A stretch of 64,000 bases of DNA from Paratrimastix pyriformis. Taxonomy: Eukaryota; Preaxostyla; Paratrimastigidae. Each line of letters begins with the position of its first letter. Positions within the stretch are counted from its first letter, which is position 1. This document shows, piece by piece, positions 10,001 through 19,606 of this stretch. The position numbers were made by a program, and so were the translations under genes. The notes under the pieces were generated by a model. The model saw nothing but the letters and a program-made list of their open reading frames with translations, searched no databases and was not told where the DNA came from. Where the stretch lies: the NCBI GenBank assembly GCA_027972325.1, contig JAPMOS010000018.1:558001-622000 (forward strand), read 5' to 3'.

Positions 10001-13000
10001 GGACAAGCCCCTGGCGGGCCTCCGCATCGGCCAGCCGGCCCTGGGTGGCAGCCACAACGTCCAGCACCTGCGCCCGGCATGATCGCACAGCACAGTCCAC
10101 GTCGGACGGTGCCCCACGGAAGGGCCACCTGCCCGGCAGCCAAGAGGGGGAGGGGGCGGGGGCGGGGCGTGGGCGGGACCTCGTCGAGGAGGGAGTACGT
10201 CTGGGTGCCGCGGGGCTGGCGGAAGGGCAGCCCGGCCATGTCGCGCTCGGGCGGCCCCACGTCGACGTCGTTGGTCATGGCCGGGCCGCCCCGCGGGGGC
10301 CCCGCGATCTGGCCGCCGGCGAGGACCTCGCCCCCCATCTGGGCGTCCAGCTGGTCCACCAGGCCGCCCAGCTTGGCCCCGGGCAGCGGGACGCGGCTGG
10401 CCGAGGCGATGGACCCGCCCCCGCCCACCTGCCGCCGCCGGGTGCGGACGATTTGCTGCCCCGCGGAGCCGCGAGCCACCCGCCACCCGCACGGCCAGAC
10501 ACGCACCCCCGCCAGGCGGGCCGAGGCGCCACAATGAGATTGCTGACGGAGGAGGAGGAGGAGGAGGAGGAGGAGGAGGCGGGTGGCGGGTGGAGGGCAG
10601 GGGGCCGACCAGGTCTTCGTACGAGCCGCGGATCTCCGCGTTGGCGCCGCCATCGAGGGGCCGCAGCAGGTCCACCTCGCCTGCAGGGCGGACGCAGCAG
10701 CCCGGATCCCGGCAGGGTGAAGTGGACGCAGAGGGCCAGCTCGCACGGGGTCGACCCTCCCACCCACCCGCCCGGTGCCGGGGGAGGGGAGGGGAGGGGA
10801 TCGTGCACGGCGGCCGGGGCAGACCGTGGGAGCGAGAGGATTCGCCGGCTGGCGTCTGGTCCCCCGGTCGCTGCCAGCCCTCGCCCTGGACGGCCCCGGC
10901 CCCGGCCCCAGCCCCGCTCTCGGCCCCGACCCCGGCCCCCGAGGAGGCGCGGCTGCCCGCCACCACCCCGCCGCCGTCCCCGGCGCCACCACCACTACCG
11001 GAGGCCAACCCGCCAATGGAGGCCCCGACGCCGACCACCATACCGCCCCTGCTCCGCCGCATCGCCGCCCCGCTGCCCGCCATGCCCCCGGCCACCGCCC
11101 CAGCAGCGCCGCCGCCCCGATGGGCCGCGTCTGTGGCCTCGAGCCCCTCGGCTCCGGGGCCCGCTGCCTCGATCGCCCCGGCTACCCCGGCTTGCTCGGC
11201 GTCCCGGGCCGGTTGGGCCAACGAGGAGGCCACCTGTCCGGCGCCGTGGCCTGGTCGGGAAGGGGAGGGTCATGCGGATGGTGAAAACGGGCATGATGAA
11301 AACGGGCTGCACGACATGATCATCGGCGGCGCCAACGGATCGGGCGACGGGGCGGCGGATGGGCAATGGTGGGCCCGGACCTTCCTCCGGCTGCTCTCCG
11401 GAGCGCTCGGTGACGCCCGGGGTGGTTGCTGCGCAGCCAGCCGCAGACGGGGGCCCACCACAGACGCGGCCTGGTGACCGACCGCCCAGCGCGGGAAGGG
11501 GCAAGGGGGGCGGGGGCCGGGCGGCACGAAGGGCGGGGGCGGGGGGCGGGGGCGGGGGCGGGGGCGGGGCGGGGCGGGGCGGGGCGGGGCGGGGCAGACT
11601 GGTCAGGGCCCCTGCAGCACGAGTCAGGCGGAAGCCACCCGGGGCGGACCCACAGCAGAGAAGACACGAGGTGAGTCGCCCTGGAGAGCGAGGGCAGCAG
11701 GGGAGGGCGGCGGCGGTGGGCAGGGCGGGGGTACGGACTCGGACTTGCCCTCGAGGCTAGCCGAGCCGCGGAGGCCTGAGCAACGCGGTGACGCGCCCAG
11801 GAGGTCGCAGGTGGAGTGGAACGATGTGTGTGCGGATGGTGTGTGTATGGTGTGTATGGTGTATGGTGTGTGTGTGTGTGGGGGGTGGGTGGGTGAGACG
11901 ACGTCGATGGCCCGGGCGGGCCGGGCATGGGGGCGGCCAGACCGGCAGCCTCGTCGACATTCCCGCGGGCAGCCAGCTCGCCCACCATGACGGGGTTCTG
12001 GCCGGCCAATCCCTCTGGGATGTGCGTGTGTGCATGCGGGTGAGCGGGGCGGGTGAGCGGATTGGGGGGGCCACCGGGGCCGGGTCGGGTGAGCAGCATG
12101 GCGCCGGACCGACGGTCTTCAGGTCGAGCGGGTTGACGTTGACGCTGCTGGGCGCGCGGCTGCCGCCCGAGGCGCGCAGACCACCGGCCGCCACCGCCCC
12201 GCCACTGGCCCCAAGCCGGCCGCGGCCCGCCCCGCCGCCCTGCTGCTGTTCGGGGCCGCCCGGGCCGCCCGCGGACCTGCAAGAGCAAACGGGGCGCCGA
12301 TCCCCGGGTGGTGAGGGCGGCGGCGGGCGACCAGGCGCGCAACCGATGGGACGACCCGCGATCGGCAGGGAGGGCGGCGCAGCAGGGAGGGCGGCTCCCA
12401 CCAGACCCGGTGCCGGCCCCCTCGGTGACGACCTCGTCCCACCCGCCCGCGGGCCCCACCTCTTCCCCGGCGGCGCCCTCGACCGCCCCCGCAGCCGTGG
12501 CGGCGGCAGAGGGTCCCACCATGCCGCCCTTGGGCCCCGCCCCCGCCCCCGCCGCCTCGCCCTGGGCGCCCCGGCTACCCCGGACCCCCCCGGCGACGAC
12601 GCTGCTCTTGCTGGCACTGCCCCTGAGGGCCGCGGTGGTGGGCGGCGGCGAGGTGGTGGCGCTGGGCTGGTCTCGGCCCTGGGCCCTCTCGTCCGAGCGG
12701 CCCCTCGCCTGGGCGGCGTCCGTGGCGCCGGCGGCATCCCTCGTGGCCGACGTGCCTGACCGGGGGGGCGCCCGTTGGGAGGCGCCTCGAGCCGGCGAGG
12801 TGCGGCCGCCGTTGTCTGTGGTGGCATAGGGCGTGGGGTGGCCGGGTGGAGCAGCTCTGAGCATTGACGAGTTGACGGCCCCGCATTGGGACCCGAGCAG
12901 AAGCAGCCCGATGGCCCGATGGGCACCCGGGGGGGCCTGGCGACCTTCGTCTCGCCCTGCCCCGGCCTCGGCCCCCGCCCCTGACCCGGTCCCTTCCCCG

Positions 13001-16000
13001 GCCCCACCCTCGGGCACGGGTGGCCCGTTGCTGCTTCGGCGCGCTTTGGGTGGCTCGGTGCCCCCGGCCCCGCCCCCCTCGGCGGCGGCCTGACGGGCGG
13101 GCCGGCCGCTGCTGCCCCTGGCGAGAGAGGCCTGGCCGGACTGGGACGCCCCCTGCGCGGTGGGCTCGGTGGACGAGGGCCGGGGCGGGGGGCTGCGAGA
13201 CGGCAGGGGCTGCCCCTCGGGGCCCTGCGAGGTGGCCGGCCGGGAGGGCTGCGGTGCCCCTGCCTCGGTGCTGTGGGGCGAAAGCTCGCCCGAGAGCTGC
13301 CGTGGTGGCCGGGGGGCGGGGGGGCGATGCAAGGGAATGGTGAGAGGGGGGGGGGGGGGGGCGCACCGGATGCCCGCGAAGTCCTGCATGCTGCGGGGGC
13401 GGGGTGGGGCAGACCTCGGCGGGCGGCACATCCAGGGCGGCCCTGCGCCTTCGCCCCTGGGGGACCTGCAGCGGGGTCGGGTCAGCCGGCGGCAGGAGGG
13501 TGCAGGGGAAGGAGCGTGAGGCCGAGGGGCTCGGGGCGCGGACGGACCACACCATCGCCGCTCGGGGCCTCCCCCTCGGTGTCGCCGCCCTGGCCGGCTT
13601 CCTGGTGGCCCGAGCCCCGAGCGAGCGAGCGGATGAACAAACGGCAGGGGCGGCGGCAAGGCGGGGCGACGGCAAGGCGGGGCGACGGCAAGGCGGGGCG
13701 ACGGCAAGGCGGGGCGGCGAGCCAGGGCGCGGCAGGGCCGATGGACAGACCCGGCTGGGGGTACGGGAGCGGAGGAGGCACCAGGGGCAGCCGAGCCGCC
13801 CAGCCGCCCAGCCACCAGCGGCGAGGGCAAGGTGGGCAGGGCAGCGGCAGGAAGGGCCGAGACCAGCCCATGCGGGGCGGGGGGACAGAAAAAGCGGCGG
13901 TGAGCGAGGGGCGGAAGGAGGGCGGGCCGGGAGGCCCCATTGGCGAAAGCCACGGGTCCGGGCGCGGACCCCACACGGTGGTCGGCCAGCGCCTCTGCCC
14001 GAGCCCGCTCGTCAGCCAGCTGGCGCTCCTGGGCGGCCAGCTGGGCCTCACGCTGGGCGAGGCGGGCCTCCAGCTCGGCGAGCGACTCCTCCCGCCGCCC
14101 CAGGGCCTGTCCCCAGCCCCCGCCCCCGACCCCAACAACCCCCGAGGGCCTCAGCGTCCACCGAACGGCGGCTCCGTGGTGGTCGTGGTTGGTTGGGCAG
14201 CGGGGGCCGGTGGGGGGGGCGGACCTCCTGCTCGGCTCGCAGGTTGCTCTTGGCCGCCTGCATCTGCTCGGCAAAGACGGCCCGCTCCTTGGCCAGGGTC
14301 TGCCAGAGGGCGGGCGGGCGGGCGGGGTGTGTGTGTGGGCGCGGGGGACGGTGGCCCGGGGGTTCGACCTTCTCTGCGGACTCGCGCCCCTTGGGGGGCC
14401 GCTCGCGGCTCCTTCGAAGGAACCTTGCGATACGCGGGGGGGGGGGGGGGGGGGGGGGGGGCAAAATTAGGACGAGCTACGCAGGACTCGAACCTGCAGT
14501 CTCCTGATCCGTAGTCAGGTGCCTTCTTATCCAATTTGGCCAGTAGCCCGTGAGATAGTTTTCTGTATAGGGCGGCGACCAGACCCCCGTATCTCATGGC
14601 GCCCCACCACAAATCACCACGGACCCTTTTGGGGGCTGGGCGGAGGGGAGACCCCGTCGAGGGGATGGACGGGCTGCTCCTTGGCCGTGGTCGCCCCGGC
14701 CGGGGGCGGGCTGGCGGTGGGGGCAGGAGCCGCCGGCGGGGCGCTCGGGGGCGGGGCGAGCTCCTCGGGCCGAGCCTGGCACTCCTTGTCCTCCTTGGGC
14801 GGCGCTGCTGCCCCCAGCCGCAGAACCAAGAACGAGCGGGTCCGTCGTGAGAGGGGTGGGGTGGCTGCAGGGGAGGTGGCCGCAGGGGGCCGGGGAGGGT
14901 GGCCAACACGGACGGGCCACCGTCACGTCGGTGCGGGCCGTGGGCGCCTCGCTGAGCCGGCTAACCTCCATGTCCCGCTCGAGCAGCTGCTTCTGCAGTT
15001 GCATCTGCGAGGCCACACGAGGGTCAGGGGGCCGTCGGGGGAGGGGGGCGCGGACCTGAGAGTGGCGCAGGTCGGCCAGGGCGGCCTCGTGCTCGATGAG
15101 CATCCGTAGCTTGCTCTCTGCCGCCCCCCGCCCCGCCCCGCCCCACAACCCCACCAGGCCCGCCCGTTGAGAAGGAGGCTCCGTCAGAAACTCTCCGCCA
15201 CCATCCGAAGCCCCAGGGTGCGGTCCACCCAACCAACGTGCCGGGGTGGGTGGCCGGGGTGGCCGGGGCAGACCGAGGTCGGTGCGCAGGTTGATGATGG
15301 AAGCCACGTAGGTGTTGCAGCGCTTCAGCATCGAGGCGTTGTCCTCCTCGAAGAAGATCTGCCCCGCCACCCGCCGCCACCCGCCCCATCGGAGGTGAGC
15401 GTTGGCGACCCTGATCTGATCTGATCTGATCTGATCTGATCTGATCTGATCTGGTCGGGAAGACCCGGCGCGAAAGCCGCCACACCGGGGCGGGCGGGGA
15501 CCTTGAGCGAGGACTCCTTCGACGCCCGCTGGGCGGCCTCGTCCCGCTCCTGGGTGGCGCTGTGACACCCGCACAGCCCGGGACCCCAGTGGGGGGATGT
15601 GAGGCCGGGGCAAGAGGAGACCTCAGAGTGCCAGCCAAGCGAGGCGGACCCCCTGCTACGACGGGACCGGGGGGGGGGGGGGGGGGGGGGACAAGGGCCA
15701 GGCGGGCAGGGATGCGGACTACTGGAGGGCATGCTTGGTGACGTCCACCTCGTGACGCAGTTCCTCGAGCTCGCTGGCCGAGCTGCCGTGGTTCTCCTCC
15801 ACGGCCCGCAGCCGGTCCACTGGCGGCCCACGGGGCGGGAGGGGGGGGGGGGGGGGGGTGGCAGGAGGCGATGAAGCGGCCGCCGCGGGGAGGAGGAGGG
15901 GGCGGAGATGGCCGGCTGTTGGCGGGTGGGCCGCGGTGAGGCGGGGCGACGTACGTGCGTCCTGGGCCTCGGCCTGCAGCCGGTGGATGCGCGCCTCGCG

Positions 16001-17458
16001 GTCCTCCAGCTGCCGTTCGGCATCCGTCAGCCTGCCATCGATGACGCCCCCGCGGCACGCCCCAAGCCAGCCAGGTGATGGGGAGGTGACAGGACCGATG
16101 GGCGGTGGGCGGTGGGCGGTGGGCGCTGGACGGTGGGCATGGAGGAGGGGCATGGAGGGCATGGAGGGGCATGGAGGGGGCATGGAGGGGCATGGGTGCC
16201 GGACCGGGTGGCCAGGTCGGGGATGCGGTCGGAGAGGATGCTGTACCGAGAGACGACCCGCTCCAGGAGGCGGCCCCGGGCCACACAGCCCACGGTCACC
16301 TGCCGGATGAGCTCGGCAAGCACCTGCCCCGGCCACAGACCCGCGATCCGGCGGCGATGGTGGGCGGGTGGTGGTCGAAGAGGTGGTGGTCGAAGGGGTG
16401 GGGGGGGGGGGGGGGGGTCCCGCCACGGGAGGCGGGGAGGGAAACCGCGGTGGGGGCCGGACCTGCTCGTAGATCTCGCGCTCCTTGGCGGCGTCCTTGG
16501 GGCCCTGGCACTGGGTCAGCATCTGCCGGGCCGGCCAGGAGGCGGGGTGGAAGCGGTGGATGCGGTGAAACCGCCGTCAGGGAAGCGCTTCGACAGGCAC
16601 ACACGTGGGGCATGCGTGCGCGGGGCATGCGTGCGTGCGGGGCATGTGGGGCATCCAGAGGGCCGGGGGCCGTGCGCGGACCTCGTTCATAGACTGCTCC
16701 AGGTTGAGCACGTCCAGCCGGCTGGCAGGGGTGTGCTGGGTGAAGGTGTTCCGCGACCAGTTCGTGTCTGGCCCCGCCACCACCCCCGCGCCCCACCCCA
16801 CCCCACCGACCCGCCCGGATGTTGTTCGGGTTTCCCGGGGCGGAGAATGGGATGGCGCCCCGCCCCCGTAAATCATATGCCACACCCCCAGGAGGGAGGG
16901 TGATGGAGGGAGGAGGACCTCTCATCTTGACGGCCAGCATGGCGTTGGCGTCGAGGTCGCGAGAAGGGTTACTGGGGGCGGGGAGGGGAGCCTAGGGGAG
17001 GGGTTGCCAGAAGGAGGTCAATGGAGACGGTGGAGAAGATGTGTCCTCCAGAGTGCAGACCTCACCCAGCTGGTGGAGCAGGGTCGCCAGCGTCGAGGCG
17101 AGCGGATCGCGGGGCGCTGAGGCGGAGAGGGCTGCCGATCAGGTGGGGACGGGGGGGGGGGGGGGAGGGAGGGGGGGAGGGGGGGGGATACAATGAGATG
17201 AAATTTGGATGACCTGGGGGACAACAGACGGGGAGATGAAGCTGCCACCGGACCCCTCGGGACGATCCTCGGGGACACACTCGGCTCGCGGAGTGAGGTC
17301 GGCGAGCTGCCCGGGGGGTCAGCTGAGAGAGAGATAATCAACTGTGCAGACCGGCTGCGACTGCCTTCAGGGGACGGTTTCCCCTTTAATTCGGATGGGA
17401 GAGGACTCGGCTTGGAGAGGAGATTGTCAACTGCCACAGCCAGCGAGTGGGGCATGGA
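7087..17458 (-). CDS. Large AXDND1-like axonemal protein: p28-type domain, coiled coils, low-complexity middle, EF-hand-like end
   Basis: Read on the minus strand from MPHSLAVAVDNLL (an in-frame ATG also exists at 17533). Exons carry ASTLATLLHQLGE, then HTPASRLDVLNLEQSMNE, KDAAKEREIYEQ and ELIRQVTVGCVARGRLLERV, the axonemal dynein light chain p28 region, closest to AXDND1 (ELIRQVS..CADRGELL). Coiled-coil exons follow (LADAERQLEDREARIHRLQA; ASELEELRHEVDVTKHALQ; LAKERAVFAEQMQAAKSN; LAELEARLAQREAQLAAQ). A very Gly/Ala/Pro-rich middle spans about 13.3..11.0 kb. The C-terminal part has LEQFVRRLP, WLLRAIRMILDDKA, WVSQRYGLRALVEQ, WDIFNSMRSYAERNLEVMLF and an EF-hand loop DTDRDGEVNCDEF, ending in a helix near 7200 and TAA at 7087. 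One gene or two is unsettled: a tRNA sits near 14.5 kb, and a TGA at about 14.6 kb would end the first half if the GTCCG donor there is not used. Confidence 0.6.
8250..8300 (-). repeat. CAG/CAA tract coding polyglutamine
   Basis: On the minus strand CAG and CAA codons give about eleven consecutive Gln within the C-terminal half of the AXDND1-like gene. The mixture of CAG and CAA suggests selection for the protein tract rather than pure DNA slippage. Confidence 0.7.
9301..9459. repeat. Decamer minisatellite (AGGGAGGGCG)x16
   Basis: Sixteen almost perfect copies of a 10-mer. Every unit has two GGG tracts on the plus strand, so it has strong G-quadruplex potential. On the gene's sense strand it is CT/C-rich and lies beside WLLRAIRMILDDKA, most likely in an intron. 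Confidence 0.93.
13656..13716. repeat. Short tandem repeat around GGCAAGGCGGGGCGAC
   Basis: About four copies of a 15 to 16-mer in a G-rich stretch of the AXDND1-like gene, probably intronic. Neighbouring simple tracts include GGGCG arrays near 8880..8912 and 11553..11595. Confidence 0.65.
14424..14624 (-). other. Proposed host intron of the AXDND1-like gene containing the tRNA
   Basis: The donor GTCCG starts at 14624, after an exon ending in Pro-Gln-Lys. An acceptor GCAAG ends at 14424, before an exon followed by the coiled coil LAKERAVFAEQMQ. At about 200 nt this would be one of the longer introns here. If the gene is actually two genes, this is intergenic. Confidence 0.4.
14473..14549 (-). 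tRNA. tRNA-Arg (anticodon ACG)
   Basis: A complete cloverleaf reads on the minus strand. The acceptor stem GGGCTAC pairs with GTAGCTC (one G-U pair), with discriminator G. The D arm is GCC...GGC with a rather long loop. The anticodon stem CCTGA/TCAGG closes loop CTACGGA, so the anticodon is ACG (read as ICG, Arg). The variable region is AGACT, and the T arm is GCAGG-TTCGAGT-CCTGC with an intact B box. No intron and no encoded CCA. It lies in sense orientation inside the AXDND1-like gene, apparently in an intron (about 14424..14624) next to a long C run. A T-rich pol III terminator is not obvious: downstream on its strand is TCCTAATTTTGC, whose four T could serve. Confidence 0.93.
15411..15450. 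repeat. Pentamer array (CTGAT)x8
   Basis: Eight perfect copies of CTGAT, CAGAT-type repeats on the sense strand, in an intron of the AXDND1-like gene between coiled-coil exons. Confidence 0.92.
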
Positions 17459-17533
17459 AGAGGGATATTGAGATGACAGAGAAGTACGAGTGGGTGGAGA
17501 GGGAGTTACCGGAGCCGGAGAAGATAAATGCAA

Positions 17534-17836
17534 CGCAGGAGCGTGCGCCTCATCACTAGCAGAGGAAAATCAGCCTGCCAAAGAACAGATTTCAGACTCT
17601 TTTCGGCTCTGTGATATAGGTCGCTTGACAAGCTCAAAGAGGCCACCTTGGGTCAACACAAGCTCCGGATGCTCTTTTCCCGCTTTCTGAAACCCGACCC
17701 GGGAGTAATTGGATTCCAGAGCAGTTGAAGGATAGCCGATAACGCCCTTTGTCTTTGCTGCCCGGTCATGTCTTTCAAGTTTGACACGCTTGACATTTTC
17801 GAGAATTATCCATGTCCGCAGATCTATTCGGCCGAC
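17534..17836. promoter_or_regulatory. Gap between RAD9 stop and AXDND1-like start; probable promoter
   Basis: About 300 bp of balanced GC, in contrast with the gene that follows. No gene is recognised. It must contain the promoter of the AXDND1-like gene and the RAD9 3' end, both on the minus strand. I see no TATA box. Confidence 0.45.
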
Positions 17837-19214
17837 TTAACTCTGTGGTGGCGAGGAATCGGCTGCGCGGGCTTGCTGAGTGACTGCTTCTTTTTGCGGA
17901 TCCAGAGTAGCCAGCACAAAATCGGCCTGGAAGGAGGGGTAAAGTCGAGAAATATATTGGATCAGTGCCTGGTTCCAACGGACTTGTATTATTTCGGGGA
18001 CAGATGTGCTGAAAATAATCGGCCTATGTGACGGAAGAGAACGGGGGAAAATCTCACCTGATGAGACTGTCGACCCGGCAGACCTGCCAGCAGCGTTCAC
18101 ATTTACAGTCATTTGTTGACCCAACGCAGTTAGAAAAAGAAGCAACGCCTAAAATCGAAAACCGAGTTGTGGGTGGCGTGCCATCCTTCTGGGACCTTAA
18201 ACTCTTTCAAACAGAAAGTCACTTGTGTCGCACTGCCATCGGAGGGAACCTCATAGTGTTGGAAGTTTGAGGCACGAAGAGCAACTGCTGTGTGGATGAC
18301 CCGCTTATCAGTGGCTGCGAAGTCTGTGTCAGCGTTGTTCCAGCCGCGGACGGGACGGGAAGGCAGACATTGGCGCTCATCGAGGTAGCTGGACAGCGAG
18401 AGTGCATCCGCTTCGATTTGCATGCGCAACTAGGATTTCGGATGACATAACGAAGTGAAACAACAGAGCGGGCGGACCTCTTCAATATTGACAAAGGTAG
18501 ACATGTCGAAGATTCGTGGCTCACAAGCAAGCTACCCACGACACAATTCAATGGGAAATGAAAAAAAAAATACGCGGCAGACACGACAAGGAGTATTCCG
18601 TGAAAAGAGTGCGCGGAGTGGTTCTGCCTCTTCGTAGACGATTCGAGAGACTTTGGTAATTCCTAACCGGCAGTTGAATCGGAAAATCAAAATTGATGCT
18701 GACCTTCCTTTGTCCGAAAAATCACAACGAAACGGGCCTCCTCGCCACCCGTGATCTGCAGCCAGCATCCTTCGGCGCTCTGGCTTGTCTTCAGCGCAGA
18801 GATGAGGTGCTGTGGGGAGGTAAAGGGGCTAGAATCGTTCGGGAATTTTATGAAGACCTTGACGACAATTTTGCATTTACAGGGAGTCCTGACTTGATAG
18901 GATTCGAAAAAGCCCTGGCAGAAACTGATACAAAAAAACGCACTTTTCGAGCCATTGACACCTCGAAAGATAATTTGGTTTGGAAGGGTCTCGACAAAAA
19001 TCTCCTCAGCCACCTTGGACAAGCAAACAATGCCCTTGGAGAAGAGAGCCCGATTTTTCAGTGGAAGGCTGCAAACGAACTCGGGATCCGCTGGGACTTG
19101 TTGTGCCTGCGGCAATGGATGTTCCGAGGTCGGTTGAGCTGCGGCGGCGTCGGGGGTGGGTTCTGCGGCTTGCATAAAATTTGTTGAGCGAACCCCAGGG
19201 TTGAAGCGGCTCAT
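17837..19214 (-). CDS. RAD9: RAD9, checkpoint clamp (9-1-1) subunit, without the usual C-terminal tail
   Basis: The N-terminal clamp half reads ALFSKGIVCLSKVAEEIFVE, then LPNQIIFRGVNGSKSAFF and CKIVVK spliced to HLISALKTSQSAEGCWLQI, matching RAD9 domain I. The second half has MQIEADALSLSSYLDERQ, TQVTFCLKEFK spliced to ALLLFLTALGQQMTVNVNAA, then RPIIFSTSVPE and FVLATLD, the most conserved RAD9 block. RAD9 forms a PCNA-like ring with RAD1 and HUS1 and activates the DNA damage checkpoint. Seven introns start GTCTG, GTCCG, GTCTT, GTCAG or GTCCC. The protein stops about 20 residues after VLATLD, so the long phosphorylated tail of animal and yeast RAD9 is absent. About 45 extra residues precede the clamp if the ATG at 19214 is used. 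Confidence 0.93.
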
Positions 19215-19606
19215 CCTCCTGTCTTCAGTCAGTCAGTCTCGTGTTAATGCAGCCTCGTAGGAGGCTAACTAGATAATCGCAATCGAGAAGAGTTCACAAT
19301 AAGGTTTTCATTTCCCAACCCGATTTCACAAAGGATCACCTCATCCCCAGCCACTCCAGCAGCGCTTGGGCCCAGCGTCAGGCTTTGATGTAGTTCCGCT
19401 TGGACGCTGCTTCAATTCAAATCGACTCCGCTTCAGTCTCTCATCTGTTGCTCAATCCTCCGGACCCCCCAAGGCCCAGAGAAGAGGCGTAGATTTTGCC
19501 CCTCTCCTCCCCTCCTCCATCGAGACAGGTCCGAACAACCGGATTTCTCGAATTAACTCCTCCGTCAAAGAAAGAAGTGAAAGAAATGAGGGTAGCTCCT
19601 GTGTTA
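19215..19606. promoter_or_regulatory. Gap between transporter stop and RAD9 start
   Basis: About 390 bp between two minus-strand genes. It contains GTCTTCAGTCAGTCAGTC upstream of RAD9 and moderately AT-rich sequence, probably the RAD9 promoter and the 3' UTR of the transporter. No gene recognised. Confidence 0.45.

Noticed and set aside
9103-11319. Long plus-strand open frames over the AXDND1-like gene
   Set aside because: Shadows of GC-rich minus-strand sequence. They consist of Gly/Arg repeats, run through the minisatellite and match no family.
11861-11890. GT-rich tract as a regulatory Z-DNA site
   Set aside because: It is a short imperfect TG/GTAT tract inside a probable intron, with nothing else to support a function.
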